DNA of 64,000 bases from Halictus rubicundus. Lineage: Eukaryota > Arthropoda > Insecta > Hymenoptera > Halictidae. The DNA lies in the NCBI RefSeq assembly GCF_050948215.1, contig NW_027488935.1, positions 1 to 64,000 on the forward strand, written 5' to 3'. The notes under the pieces were generated by a model. That model was not told the origin of the DNA. It saw only the letters and a list, made by a program, of their open reading frames with translations, and did no database searches. The first letter of the stretch is position 1; every line of letters starts with the position of its first letter. Made by a program: the position numbers and the translations under genes. Below are positions 1-15,000 of this stretch, piece after piece.

Positions 1-1839
1 AGGATAGAGGATAGGATAGGATAGAGGATAGGATAGGATAGAGGATAGATAGGATAGAGGATAGGATAGGATAGAGGATAGAATAGGATAGAGGATAGGA
101 TAGGATAGAGGATAGGATAGGATAGAGGATAGGATAGTATAGAGTTGGATAGAGATAGGATTAGTGATAGTAGGATTTGGATAGGATACACGAATGGATA
201 GGATTGAGGATAGATGATAGAGGATTGGATAGGATACAGGATAGGATAGGATAGAGGATAGGATAGGGGATTTGACAGGATAGAGGATAGGATAGGATAG
301 AAGATAGGATAGGATAGAGGATATGATAGGATAGAGGATAGGGTAGGACAGAGGATAGGATAGACGATAGGATAGGATAGAGGATAGGATAGGATAGAGG
401 ATAGGATAGGGGATTTGATAGATAGAGGATAGCATAGCATAGAAGATAGGATAGGATAGAGGATAGATAGAGGATAGGATAGAGGATAGGATAGAGGATA
501 GGATAGAGGATAGGACAGGATATAGGATAGGATAGGATAGAGGGATAGGATAGGATAGAGGATTGATAGATGATAGGATAGTTAGAGGATATTATAGGAT
601 AGAGGATATGATAGTATAGAGGATAGGATAGGATAGAGGATAGGATAGGATAGAGGATAGGATAGGATAGAGGATAGGATAGGATAGAGGATAGGATAGG
701 ATAGAGGATAGGATAGGATATGAGGATAGGATATGATAGAGGATAGGATAGGATAGAGGATAGGATAGGATAGAGGATAGGATAGGATAGAGGATAGGAT
801 AGGGGATTTGATAGGATAGAGGATAGGAGAGGCTAGAGGATAGGATAGGGATAGAGGATAGGATAGGATAGAGGATAGGATAGGATAGAGGATAGGATAG
901 AGGATAGGATGAGGAGGATAGGATAGGATAGAGGATAGGATAGGATAGAGGATAGGATAGGATAGAGGATAGGATAGGATAGAGGATAGGATAGCATAGA
1001 GGATAGGATATTATAGAGGATAGGATAGGGATAGAGGATAGGATAGGATAGAGGATAGGATAGGATAGAGGATAGGACAGGATAGAGGATAGGATAGGGA
1101 TAGAGGATAGGATAGGATAGAGGATAGGATAGGATAGAGGATAGAATAGGATAGAGGATAGGATAGGATAGAGGATAGGATAGGATAGAGGATAGGATAG
1201 TATAGAGGATTGGATAGAGGATAGGATAGGGATAGTATAGAGGATTGGATAGAGGATAGGATAGTATAGAGGATTGGATAGGATACACGAATGGATAGGA
1301 TTGAGGATAGATGATAGACATTGGATAGGATACAGGATAGGATAGGGATAGAGGATAGGATAGGGGATTTGATAGGATAGAGGATAGGATAGGATAGAAG
1401 ATAGGATAGGATAGAGGATATGATAGGATAGAGGATAGGGTAGGACAGAGGATAGGATAGACGATAGGATAGGATAGAGGATAGGATAGGATAGAGGATA
1501 GGATAGGGGATTTGATAGGATAGAGGATAGCATAGCATAGAAGATAGGATAGGATAGAGGATAGGATAGAGGATAGGATAGAGGATAGGATAGAGGATAG
1601 GACAGGATATAGGATAGGATAGGATAGAGGATAGGATAGGATAGAGGATTGGATAGATGATAGGATAGTTAGAGGATATTATAGGATAGAGGATATGATA
1701 GTATAGGGGATAGGATAGGATAGAGGATAGGATAGGATAGAGGATATGATAGGATAGAGGATAGGATAGGATAGAGGATAGGATAGGATAGAGGATAGGA
1801 TAGGATAGAGGATGGATAGGGGGATTTGATAGGGGATTT

Positions 1840-2275
1840 GATAGGATAGAGATAGGAACGGATAGATGATATTATAGGATAGAGTGTACGATATTATAGA
1901 GGATAGTATAGGATAGAGAATAGGACGGATAGATGATATTATAGGCTAGAGGTGTACGATATTATAGAGGATAGGATAGGATTGAGGATAGGATAGAGGA
2001 TAGGATACGATAGAGGATAGGATAGGGGATTTGATAGGATAGAGGATAGGATAGTATAGAAGATAGGATAGGATTGAGGATAGGATAGGATAGGATATAG
2101 GATAGGATAGGATAGAGGATAGGATAGGGGATTTGATAGGATAGAGAATAGGAACGGATAGATGATATTATAGGATAGAGTGTACGATATTATAGAGGAT
2201 AGTATAGGATAGAGAATAGGAACGGATAGATGATATTATAGGCTAGAGTGTACGATATTATAGAGGATAGGATAG
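1840..2275 (-). repeat. Two GTACACTC block pairs, left-arm copy
   Basis: Minus-strand copies of the non-canonical block (GAGTGTACGATATTATAG in plus-strand reading) at about 1,950 and 2,250. Each sits in a pair with GGAACGGATAGATG segments. They mirror the right-side blocks near 34,273-34,710. Confidence 0.85.
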
Positions 2276-3579
2276 GATTGAGGATAGGATAAGGATAGGA
2301 TAGAGGATAGGATAGGATAGGATAGAGGATAGGATAGGATAGAGGATAGGATAGGATAGAGGATAGGATAGGATAGAGCATAGGATAGGATAGAGGATAG
2401 GATAGGATAGAGGATAGGATAGGATAGAGGATAGGATAGGATAGAGGATAGGATAGGATAGAGGATAGGATAGGATAGAGGATAGGATAGGATAGAGGAT
2501 ATGATAGGATAGAGGATAGGATAGGATAGAGGATAGGATAGGATAGAGGATAGGATAGGATAGAGGATAGGATAGGATAGAGTATAGGATAGGATAGAGG
2601 ATAGGATAGGATAGAGGATAGGATAGGATAGAGGATAGGATAGAGGATAGGATAGAGGATAGGATAGGATAGAGGATAGGATAGGATAGAGGATAGGATA
2701 GATAGAGGATAGGATAGGATAGAGGATAGGATAGCATAGAGGATAGGATATTATAGAGGATAGGATAGGATAGAGGATAGGATAGGATAGAGGATAGGAT
2801 AGGATAGAGGATAGGACAGGATAGAGGATAGGATAGGATAGAGGATAGGATAGGATAGAGGATAGGATAGGATAGAGGATAGAATAGGATAGAGGATAGG
2901 ATAGGATAGAGGATAGGATAGGATAGAGGATAGGATAGTATAGAGGATTGGATAGAGGATAGGATAGGATAGTATAGAGGATTGGATAGAGGATAGGATA
3001 GTATAGAGGATTGGATAGGATACACGAATGGATAGGATTGAGGATAGATGATAGACGATTGGATAGGATACAGGATAGGATAGGATAGAGGATAGGTTAG
3101 GGGATTTGATAGGATAGAGGATAGGATAGGATAGAAGATAGGATAGGATAGAGGGATATGATAGGATAGAGGATAGGGTAGGACAGACGATAGGATAGAC
3201 GATAGGATAGGATAGAGGATAGGATAGGATAGAGGATAGGATAGGGGATTTGATAGGATAGAGGATAGCATAGCATAGAAGATAGGATAGGATAGAGGAT
3301 AGGATAGAGGATAGGATAGAGGATAGGATAGAGGATAGGACAGGATATAGGATAGGATGGGATAGAGGATAGGATAGGATAGAGGTTTGGATAGATGATA
3401 GGATAGTTAGAGGATATTATAGGATAGAGGATATGATAGTATAGAGGATAGGATAGGATAGAGGATAGGATAGGATAGAGGATATGATAGGATAGAGGAT
3501 AGGATAGGATAGAGGATAGATAGGATAGAGGATAGGATAGGATAGAGGATAGGATAGGGGATTTGATAGGGGGATTTGA

Positions 3580-4010
3580 TAGGATAGAGAATAGGAACGG
3601 ATAGATGATATTATAGGATAGAGTGTACGATATTATAGAGGATAGTATAGGATAGAGAATAGGAACGGATAGATGATATTATAGGCTAGAGTGTACGATA
3701 TTATAGAGGATAGGATAGGATTGAGGATAGGATAGAGGATAGGATACGATAGAGGATAGGATAGGGGATTTGATAGGATAGAGGATAGGATAGTATAGAA
3801 GATAGGATAGGATTGAGGATAGGATAGGATAGGATATAGGATAGGATAGGATAGAGGATAGGATAGGGGATTTGATAGGATAGAGAATAGGAACGGATAG
3901 ATGATATTATAGGATAGAGTGTACGATATTATAGAGGATAGTATAGGATAGAGAATAGGAACGGATAGATGATATTATAGGCTAGAGTGTACGATATTAT
4001 AGAGGATAGG
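3580..4010 (-). repeat. Two GTACACTC block pairs, left-arm copy
   Basis: Plus-strand GTGTACGATATTATAG segments near 3,690 and 3,990, about 300 bp apart. They mirror the right-side blocks at 32,533-32,970 with the same spacing. Confidence 0.85.
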
Positions 4011-5881
4011 ATAGGATTGAGGATAGGATAGAGGGATAGGATAGAGGATAGGATAGGATAGGATAGAGGATAGGATAGGATAGAGCATAGGATAGGATAG
4101 AGGATAGGATAGGATAGAGGATAGGATAGGATAGAGGATAGGATAGGGATAGAGGATAGGAGTAGGATAGAGGATAGGATAGGATAGAGGATAGGATAGG
4201 ATAGAGGATATGATAGGATAGAGGATAGGATAGGATAGAGGATAGGATAGGATAGAGGATAGGATAGGATAGAGGATAGGATAGGATAGAGGATAGGATA
4301 GGATAGAGATAGGATAGGATAGAGGATAGGATAGGATAGAGGATAGGATAGGATAGAGGATAGGATTGGATAGAGGATAGGATAGGATAGAGGATAGGAT
4401 AGGATAGAGGATAGGATAGGATAGAGGATAGATAGGATAGAGGATAGGATAGGATAGAGGTATAGGATAGGATAGAGGATAGGATAGAGGATAGGATAGA
4501 GGATAGGATAGGATAGAGGATAGGATAGGGGATTTGATAGGATAGAGGATAGCATAGCATAGAAGATAGGATAGGATAGAGGATAGATAGAGGATAGGAT
4601 AGAGGATAGGATAGAGGATAGGATAGAGGATAGGACAGGATATAGGATAGGATAGGATAGAGGATAGGATAGGATAGAGGATTGGATAGATGATAGGATA
4701 GTTAGAGGATATTATAGGATTGAGGATATGATAGTATAGAGGATAGGATAGGATAGAGGATAGGATAGATAGAGGATAGGATAGGATAGAGGATAGGATA
4801 GGATAGAGGATAGGATAGGATAGGAGGATAGGATAGGATAGAGGAAGGATATGATAGAGGATAGGATAGGATAGAGGATGAGGATAGGATAGAGGATAGG
4901 ATAGGATAGAGGATAGGATAGGGGATTTGATAGGATAGAGGATAGGAGAGGCTAGAGGATAGGATAGGATAGAGGATAGGATAGGATAGAGGATAGGATA
5001 GGATAGAGGATAGGATAGGATAGAGGATAGGATAGCATAGAGGATAGGATATTATAGAGGATAGGATAGGATAGAGGATAGGATAGGATAGAGGATAGGA
5101 TAGGATAGAGGATAGGACAGGATAGAGGATAGGATAGGATAGAGGATAGGATAGGATAGAGGATAGGATAGGATAGAGGATAGAATAGGATAGAGGATAG
5201 GATAGGATAGAGGATAGGATAGGATAGAGGATAGGATAGTATAGAGGATTGGATAGAGGATAGGATAGGATAGTATAGAGGATTGGATAGAGGATAGGAT
5301 AGTATAGAGGATTGGATAGGATACACGAATGGATAGGATTGAGGATAGATGATAGACGATTGGATAGGATACAGGATAGGATAGGATAGAGGATAGGATA
5401 GGGGATTTGATAGGATAGAGGATAGGATAGGATAGAAGATAGGATAGGATAGAGGATATGATAGGATAGAGGATAGGGTAGGACAGAGGATAGGATAGAC
5501 GATAGGATAGGATAGAGGATAGGATAGGATAGAGGATAGGATAGGGGATTTGATAGGATAGAGGATAGCATAGCATAGAAGATAGGATAGGATAGAGGAT
5601 AGGATAGAGGATAGGATAGAGGATAGGATAGAGGATAGGACAGGATATAGGATAGGATAGGATAGAGGATAGGATAGGATAGAGGATTGGATAGATGATA
5701 GGATAGTTAGAGGATATTATAGGATAGAGGATATGATAGTATAGAGGATAGGATAGGATAGAGGATAGGATAGGATAGAGGATATGATAGGATAGAGGAT
5801 AGGATAGGATAGAGGATAGGATAGGATAGAGGATAGGATAGGATAGAGGATAGGATAGGGGATTTGATAGGGGATTTTGAT

Positions 5882-6310
5882 AGGATAGAGAATAGGAACG
5901 GATAGATGATATTATAGGATAGAGTGTACGATATTATAGAGGATAGTATAGGATAGAGAATAGGAACGGATAGATGATATTATAGGCTAGAGTGTACGAT
6001 ATTATAGAGGATAGGATAGGATTGAGGATAGGATAGAGGATAGGATACGATAGAGGATAGGATAGGGGATTTTGATAGGATAGAGGATAGGATAGTATAG
6101 AAGATAGGATAGGATTGAGGATAGGATAGGATAGGATATAGGATAGGATAGGATAGAGGATAGGATAGGGGATTTGATAGGATAGAGAATAGGAACGGAT
6201 AGATGATATTATAGGATAGAGTGTACGATATTATAGAGGATAGTATAGGATAGAGAATAGGAACGGATAGATGATATTATAGGCTAGAGTGTACGATATT
6301 ATAGAGGATA
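5882..6310 (-). repeat. Two GTACACTC block pairs, left-arm copy
   Basis: GTGTACGATATTATAG segments near 5,990 and 6,290, about 300 bp apart. They mirror the right-side blocks at 30,231-30,680. Confidence 0.85.
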
Positions 6311-6916
6311 GATAGGATTGAGGATAGGATAGAGGATAGGATAGGAGGATAGGGAGAGGATAGGATAGAGGATAGGATATGATAGAGGATAGGATAGAGG
6401 ATAGGATAGAGGATAGGATAGAGGATAGGACAGATATAGGATAGGATTGGATAGAGGATAGGATAGGATAGAGGATAGGATATGATAGAGGATAGGATAG
6501 GATAGAGGATAGGATAGGATAGAGGATAGGATAGGATAGAGGATAGGATAGGGGATTTGATAGGATAGAGGATAGGAGAGGCTAGAGGATAGGATAGGAT
6601 AGAGGATAGGATAGGATAGAGGATAGGATATGATAGAGGATAGGATAGAGGATAGGATAGAGGATAGGATAGAGGATAGGACAGGATATAGGATAGGATA
6701 GGATAGAGGATAGGATAGGATAGAGGATTGGATAGATGATAGGATAGTTAGAGGATATTATAGATAGAGGATATGATAGTATAGAGGATAGGATAGGATA
6801 GAGGATAGGATAGGATAGAGGATAGGATAGGATAGAGGATAGGATAGGATAGAGGATAGGATAGGATAGAGGATAGGATAGGATAGAGGATAGGATAGGG
6901 GATTTGATAGGGGATT

Positions 6917-7080
6917 TGATAGGATAGAGAATAGGAACGGATAGATGATATTATAGGATAGAGTGTACGATATTATAGAGGATAGTATAGGATAGAGAAT
7001 AGGAAGGGATAGATGATATTATATGCTAGAGTGTACGATATTATAGAGGATAGGATAGGATTGAGTATAGGATAGAGGAT
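6917..7080 (-). repeat. GTACACTC block pair with private variants, left-arm copy
   Basis: This block carries variants found in one right-side block only: TTATATGCTAGAG at about 7,019 (right: CTCTAGCATATAA near 29,510), GGAAGGGATAGATG at about 7,003 (right: CATCTATCCCTTCC near 29,525) and TTGAGTATAGG at about 7,061 (right: CCTATACTCAA near 29,470). Sharing private variants with one particular copy shows that this is the same locus read on the other strand. Confidence 0.9.
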
Positions 7081-10000
7081 AGGATACGATAGAGGATAGG
7101 ATAGGGGATTTGATAGGATAGAGGATAGGATAGTATAGAAGATAGGATAGGATTGAGGATAGGATAGGATAGGATATAGGATAGGATAGGATAGGAGGAT
7201 AGGATAGGGGATTTGATAGGATAGAGGATAGGATAGTATAGAAGATAGGATAGGATAGGGGACAGGATGGGATAGAGGATAGAATAGGATAGAGGATAGG
7301 ATAGGATAGAGGATAGGATAGGATAGAGGATAGGATAGGATAGAGGATAGGATAGGATAGAGGATAGGATAGACGATAGGATAGGATAGAGGATAGGATA
7401 GGATAGACGATAGGATAGGATAGGATAGAGGATAGGATAGGATAGAGGATAGGATAGGATAGAGGATAGGATAGGATAGGATAGAGGATAGGATAGATAG
7501 AGGATAGGATAGGATAGAGGATAGGATAGGATAGGATTACACGATAGGATGGGATAGAGGATAGGATAGGATAGAAGATAGGATAGGATAGAGGATAGGA
7601 TAGGATAGAGGTTAGGGTAGGATAGAGGATAGGATAGACGATAGGATAGGATAGAGGATAGGATAGGATAGAGGATAGGATAGGATATAGGATAGGATAG
7701 GATAGAGGATAGGATGAGGATAGAGGATAGGATAGACGATAGGATAGGATAGAGGATAGGATAGGATAGACGATAGGATAGGATAGGATAGGATAGAGGA
7801 TAGGATAGGATAGGATAGAGGATAGGATAGAGGATAGGATAGGATAGAGGATAGGATAGGATAGAGGATAGGATAGGATAGAGGATAGGATAGGATAGAG
7901 GATAGGATAGGATAGAGGATAGGATAGGATAGAGGATAGGATAGGATAGAGGATAGGATAGGATAGAGGATAGGATAGGATAGAGGATAGGATAGGGATA
8001 GAGGATAGGATAGGATAGAGGATAGGATAGGATAGAGGATAGGATAGGATAGAGGATAGGATAGGATAGAGGATAGGATAGGATAGAGATAGGATAGGAT
8101 AGAGGATAGGATAGGGGATTTGATAGATAGAGATAGCATAGCTTAGAAGATAGGATAGGATTGAGGATAGGATAGAGGATAGGAAAGGATATAGGATAGG
8201 ATAGGATAGAGGATAGGATAGGATAGAGGATTGGATAGATGATAGGATAGTTAGAGGATATTATAGGATAGAGGATATGATAGTATAGAGGATAGGATAG
8301 GATAGAGGATAGGATAGGATAGAGGATAGGATAGGATAGAGGATAGGATAGGATAGAGGATAGGATAGGATAGAGGATAGGATTAGGATAGAGGATAGGA
8401 TAGGATAGAGGATTGGATAGATGATAGGATAGTTAGAGGATATTATAGGATAGAGGATATGACAGGATAGAGGATAAGATAGGATAGAGAATAGGATAGG
8501 TTAGAGGATGATAGGATGAGGATAGGATAGGATAGAGGATAGGATAGGATAGAGGATAGGATAGGGGATTTGATAGGATAAAGGACAGGATAGGCTAGAG
8601 GATAGGATAGGATAGAGGATAGGATAGGATAGAGGATAGGATAGGATAAAGGATAGGATCGGATAGAGGATAGGATAGGATAGAGGGATAGGATAGGATA
8701 GAGGATAGGATAGAGAATAGGATAGGATAGAGGATAGGATAGGATAGAGGATAGGATAGGATAGAGGATAGGATATGATAGAGGATAGGATAGGATAGAG
8801 GATAGGATAGGATAGGAGGATAGGATAGGATAGAGGATAGGATAGGATAGAGGATAGGATAGGATAGAGGATATGATAGGATAGAGGATAGGATAGGATA
8901 GAGGATAGGATAGGATAGAGGATAGGATAGGAAGAGGATAGGATAGGATAGAGGATAGGATAGGATAGAGGATAGGATAGGATAGAGGATAGGATAGGAT
9001 AGAGGATAGATAGGATAGAGGATAGGATTGGATAGAGGATAGGATAGGATAGAGGATAGGATAGGATAGAGGATAGGAGGATAGAGGATAGGATAGGATA
9101 GAGGATAGGATAGGATAGAGGATAGGATAGAGGATAGGTAGGATAGAGGATAGGATAGGATAGGATAGAGGATGGATAGGATAGAGGATAGGATAGGATA
9201 GAGGATAGGATAGGATAGAGGATAGGATAGGATAGAGATATGATAGGAGAGAGGATAGGATAGGATAGAGGATAGGATATGGATAGAGGATAGGATAGGA
9301 TAGCGATAGGATAGGATAGAGGATAGGATAGGATAGAGGATAGGATAGGAATAGAGGATTAGGATAGGATAGAGGATAGGATAGGATAGAGGGATAGGAT
9401 AGGATAGAGGGATAGATAGGATAGAGGATAGGATAGGATAGAGGGTAGAAGAGGATAGAGGATAGGATAGGATAGAGGATATGTAGATAGAGATAGGTTA
9501 TATAGAGGATTGGATAGAGGATAGGATAGTATAGAGGATTGGATAGGATACACGAATGGATAGGATTGAGGATAGATGATAGAGGATTGGATAGGATACA
9601 GGGATAGGATAGGATAGAGATAGGATAGTGGATTGACAGGATAGAGGATAGGATAGGATTAGAAGATAGGATAGGATAGAGGATATGATAGGATAGAGGA
9701 TAGGGTAGGACAGAGATAGGATAGACGATAGGATAGGATAGGAGATAGGATAGGGATAGAGGATAGGATAGGGATTTGATAGGATAGAGGATAGCATAGC
9801 ATAGAAGATAGGGATAGGATAGAGGATAGGATAGAGGATAGGATAGAGGATAGGATAGAGGATAGGATAGAGGATAGGATAGAGGATAGGACAGGATATA
9901 GGATAGGATAGGGATAGAGGATAGGATAGGATAGAGGATTGGATAGATGATAGGAATAGTTAGAGGATATTATAGATAGAGGATATGATAGTATAGAGGA

Positions 10001-10176
10001 TAGGATAGGATAGAGGATAGGATAGGGAGAGGATAGGATAGGATAGAGGATAGGATAGGATAGAGGATAGGATAGGATTAGAGGATAGGATAGGATAGAG
10101 GATAGGATAGGATAGAGGATAGGATAGGATAGAGGATAGGATAGGATAGAGGATAGGATAGGATAGAGGATAGGAT

Positions 10177-10200
10177 CTGTCACTTCACTTCACTCTTTCA
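10177..10200. other. Transient shifted-call excursion 1
   Basis: A 24-base stretch of CACTTCACTTCACTC type lies abruptly inside GGATA repeats, with normal GGATAGG resuming at 10,201. It matches the (TTCAC)3TC form that takes over at 12,026. Under G-to-T, T-to-A, A-to-C it decodes to ordinary GGATA monomers, so no insertion is needed. Confidence 0.85.
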
Positions 10201-11092
10201 GGATAGGAGAGGCTAGAGGATAGGATAGGATAGAGGATAGGGATAGATAGAGGATAGGATAGGATAGAGATAGGATAGGATAGAGGATAGGATTAGAGGA
10301 TAGGATAGAGGATTAGGATAGGATAGAGGATAGGATAGGATAGAGGATAGGATAGGATAGAGGATAGGATAGGAGAGAGGATAGGATAGCATAGAGGATA
10401 GGATATTATAGAGGATAGGATAGATAGAGGATAGGATAGGATAGAGGATAGGATAGGATAGAGGATAGGACAGGATAGAGGATAGGATAGGATAGAGGAT
10501 AGGATAGGATAGAGGATAGGATAGGATAGAGGATAGAATAGGATAGAGGGATAGGATAGGATAGAGGATAGGATAGGATAGAGGATAGGATAGTATAGAG
10601 GATTGGATAGAGGATAGGATAGATAGTATAGAGGATTGGATAGAGGATAGATAGTATAGAGGATTGGATAGGATACAGCGAATGGATAGGATTGAGGATA
10701 GATGATAGACGATTGGATAGGATACAGGATAGATAGGATAGAGGATAGGGATAGGGGATTGATAGGATAGAGGATAGATAGGATTAGAAGATAGGATAGG
10801 ATATGATAGGATAGAGGATAGGGTAGGACAGGATAGGATAGACGATAGGATAGGATAGAGGATAGGATAGGGATAGAGGATAGGATAGGATAGAGGATAG
10901 GAAGGATAGGATAGAGGATAGGGATAGGATAGAGAATAGGATAGAGGGATAGATTCAGATAGGATAGGACTACAGGATTGGATAGGATAGGATAGAGATT
11001 GCATTGCACTAGAGATAGGATAGGATAGAGGATAGGATAGGATAGAGGATATGATAGGATAGAGGATAGGATAGGATAGAGGATAGGATTGG

Positions 11093-11104
11093 ACTTCACG
11101 ATTC
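11093..11104. other. Transient shifted-call excursion 2
   Basis: A short ACTTCACGATTC stretch lies inside GGATA repeats and resembles the shifted form of the satellite. It is too short to decode with confidence by itself. Its position among excursions 1 and 3 supports the reading. Confidence 0.6.
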
Positions 11105-11140
11105 GATAGTTAGCGATAGGATTAGGATAGAGGATAGGAT

Positions 11141-11185
11141 CACTGTCACTTTCACTCTTCATCCTTCTCTTCACCTCATTCACGG
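11141..11185. other. Transient shifted-call excursion 3
   Basis: About 45 bases of CACTTTCACTCTTCA type, ending in CATTCACGG, after which GGATAGG returns. It resembles the shifted satellite with extra errors. It is the longest flicker before the sustained switch about 0.85 kb later. Confidence 0.8.
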
Positions 11186-12025
11186 TAGGATAGGATAGAG
11201 GATAGGATAGGATAGAGGATTAGGATAGGATAGAGGATAGATAGGATAGAGGATAGAATAGGATAGAGGATAGGATAGGATAGAGGATAGGATAGGATAG
11301 AGGATAGGATAGTATAGAGGATTGGATAGAGGATAGGATAGTATAGAGGATTGGATAGGATACACGAATGGATAGGATTGAGGATAGATATAGAGGATTG
11401 GATAAGATACAGGATAGGATAGGATAGAGGGATTAGGATAGGATAGAGGATAGGATAGGATAAAGATAGGATCGGATAGAGGATAGGATAGGGATAGAGG
11501 ATAGGATAGGATTAGAGGGATAGGATAGAGAATAGGATAGGATAGAGGATAGATAGGATAGAGGATAGGATAGGATAGAGATAGGATATGATAGAGGATA
11601 GGATTAGATAGAGGATAGGATAGAGGATAGAGGGATAGGAGATAGGATAGAGGATAGGATAGGATAGAGGATAGGATAGGATAGAGGATATGGATAGGAT
11701 AGAGGGAGAGGATAGGATAGGTTAGGATTAGGATAGGATAGAGAGAGGATTAGGATAGGAGTAGAGGATAGGATAGATAGAGGATAGGATAGGATTAGAT
11801 AGGATAGATAGGATAGCGGATAGGATAGGAGGAGTAGGATAGGATAGAGGATAAGGATTGGATAGAGGATAGGATAGGATAAGGATAGGATAGGATAAGG
11901 ATAGGATAGGATAGAGGATAGGATAGGATAGAGGATAGGATTAGGATAGAGGATAGGATAGAGGGATAGATAGGATAGAGGATAGTGATTGGGATAGGAT
12001 AGAGGAGAGATTAGGATTAGAGGAT

Positions 12026-15000
12026 CTCTACTTCACGTCACTTCGACTTCGCACTTCACTCTTCACTTCACTTCACTCTTCACTTCACTTCACTCTTCAC
12101 TTCACTGCACTCTTCACTTCACTGCTCTCTCACTTCACGTCACTCTTCACTTCACTTCACTCTTCACTTCACTTCACTCTTCGACTTCACTGTCATCTCT
12201 TCACTTCACTTCACTCTGCACTTCACTTCACTCTTCACTTCACTTCACTCTTCACTTCACTTCACGCTTCACTCCACTTCACGCTTCACTTCACTCTTCA
12301 CTCTTCACGTTCACTTCACTCTTCACTTCACTACACTCTTCAATGTCACTCTTCACTTCACTACACTGCTTCATCTTCACTTCACTCTTCACTTCACTCA
12401 CGCTTCAATTCACTTCACCCTTCACTTCACTTCACTCTTCACTTCACTTCTTCAAATCCCTTCACTCTTCACTTCACTTCACTCCTCACTTCACTTCACT
12501 CTCACATCACGGTCACTCTTCACTGTACTTCCCTTCTTCACTTCACTCCTCACTTCACTTCACTCTTCACTTCACTTCGTCTCTTCACTTCACTTTCAAA
12601 TCACTTCACTCTTCACTCTCACTCCACTCCTTCACTGCACTTCTCTCTTCACTTCACTCTTCACTTCACTCTGTCACTTCACTCTCTTCACTTCACTCTT
12701 CACGTCACTCTTTCACTTCCCTTCACACTTCACTTGCACTTCACGTCTTCACTTCACTTCACTCGTTCAGATTTCACTTCACTTCACTTAACTCTTCACA
12801 ACACTTCACTCTTCACATCACTACACTCTTCACTTCACTTCACTCTTCACTTCACTTCACTCTTCACTTCACTTCACTCTTCACTTCACTGTCACTCTTC
12901 ACTTCACTTCACTCTTCACTTCACTTCACTCTTCACTTCACTGCACTCTTCACTTCACTTCACTCTTCACTTCACTACACTCTTCAATTCACTCTTCACT
13001 TCACTACACTCTTCAATTCACTTCACCCCTCCATTCACTTCAAGTCTTCACGCATCACTCTTCAATTCACTTCACCCTTCACTTCACTTGCACTCTTCAC
13101 TTCACTTTGCAAATTCCCTTCACTCTTCACTTCACTTCACTCCTCACTGCACTGTCACTCTTCACATCACGTCACTCTTCACTTTTACTTCCCTCTGCAC
13201 TTCACGTCCTCACTTCACGTCACTCTTGCACTTCACTTCACTCTTCACTTCACCTTTCAAATCACTTCACTCGTCACTCCACTCCACTCCTCACTTCACT
13301 TCACTCTTCACTTCACTCTTCACTTCACTCTTCACTTCACTCTTCACTTCACTCTTCACTTCACTCTTCACTTCCCTTCACACTTCACTTCACTCACTCT
13401 TCACTTCACTTCACTCTTCAATTCACTCATCACTTCACTAACTCTTCACAACACTGTCACTCTTCACATCACTACACTCTCTTCACTTCACTTCACTCTT
13501 CACTTCACTTCACTCTTCACTTCACTTCACTCTTCACTTCACTTCACTCTTCACTTCACTTCACTCTTCACTTCACTTCACTCTTCACTTCACTTCACTC
13601 TTCACTTCACTTCACTCTTCACTTCACTTCACTCTTCACTTCACTTCACTCTTCACTTCACGTTTCAAATCACTTCACTCTTCACTTCTCTTCACTCTTC
13701 ACTTCACTTCACTCCTTCACTTCACTTCACTCTTCACTTCACTTCACTCTTCACTTCACTTCTCTTCACTTCACTCTTCACTTCACTCTTCACTTCCTGC
13801 ACTCTTCACTTCACTTCACTCTTCACTTCACTTCACTCTTCACTTCACTGCTCTCTTCACTTCACTTCACTCTTCACTTCACTTCACTCTTCACTTTCAC
13901 TTCACTCTTCACTTCACTTCACTCTTCACTTCACTTCACTCTTCACTATCACTTCACTCTTCACTTCCCTTCACTCTTCACTTCACTTCACTCTTCACTT
14001 CACTTCACGTCTTCACTTCACTTCACTCTTCACTCCACTTCACTCTTCACTTCACTTCACTCTTCACTTCACTTCACTCTTCACTTCACTACACTCTTCA
14101 ATTCACTCTTCACTTCACTTCTTACTACACTCTTCAATTCACTCTTCACTTCACTACACTCTTCAATTCACTTCACCCCTCCATTCACTTCAATCTTCAC
14201 TCATCACTCCTCAATTCACTTCACCCCTTCACTTCACTTCACTCTTCACTTCACTGTTTCAAATCACTTCACTCTTCACTTCACGTCACTCCGCACTTCA
14301 CTTCACTCTTCACATCACTTCACTCTTCACTTTACTTCCCTCTCTCTTCACTCCTCACTTCACTTCACTCTTCACTTCACTTCACTCTTCACTTCACTTC
14401 ACTCTGTTCACTTCACTTCACTCTTCACTTCACTTCACTCTTCACTTCACTTCACTCTTCACTTCACTCTTCACTTCACTTCACTCTTCACTTCACTTCA
14501 CTTCACTCTTCACTTCACTTCACTCTTCACTTCACTTCACTCGTCACTTCACTTCACTCTTCACTTCACTTCACTCTTCACATCTCTTCACTCTTCACTT
14601 CACTTCACTGCTTCACTTCACTTCACTCTTCACTTCACTTCACTCGCACTTCACTTCACTCTTCACTTCACGTCACTCTTCACTTCACTGTCACTCTTCA
14701 CTTCACTTCACTCTTCACTTCACTTCACTCTTCACTTCACGTCACTCTTCACTTCACTTCACTCTTCACTCACTTCACTCTTCACTCCACTTCACTCTGT
14801 CACTGCACTTCACTCTTCACTTCACTTCACTCTTCACTCACTACACTCTTCAATGTCACTCTGCACTTCACTACACTTCGTTCAATTCACTTCACCCCTC
14901 CATTCACTTCAATCTTCACTGCATCACTCTTCAATTCACTTCACCCTTCACTTCACTTCACTCTTCACTTCACTTTTCAAATCCCTTCACTCTTCACTTC

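Larger units (their letters stand above)
1..8000 (-). repeat. 17-bp satellite, minus-strand phase (left arm of the palindrome)
   Basis: Tandem GGATA units interrupted by GA, mostly as (GGATA)3GA, the reverse complement of the (TATCC)3TC array that fills the right side. Irregular monomers such as GGGGATTTGATAGG and CACGAATGGATAGG occur at fixed landmarks. Seven CACGAATG landmarks across 1-11,370 are collinear with CATTCGTG landmarks at 25,156-36,345. Scattered one-base indels (for example an extra G in TAGAGGTGTACG near 1,950) look like read errors rather than monomer variation. No gene, RNA or transposon is visible. I infer this is the opposite-strand reading of the right-side locus, not separate genomic DNA. 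Confidence 0.93.
8001..12025 (-). repeat. 17-bp satellite, error-rich stretch before the base-call switch
   Basis: Same GGATA satellite, but one-base losses and gains become dense, especially after 9,300: runs such as GGGATAG, lost Gs, and broken monomers every few tens of bases. The landmarks at 9,551, 10,676 and 11,363 still match right-side landmarks at 26,973, 25,852 and 25,156 in reverse order. The degradation is one-sided, because the mirrored right-hand DNA (24.5-28.5 kb) is regular. That argues for falling call quality rather than biological decay. Confidence 0.88.
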
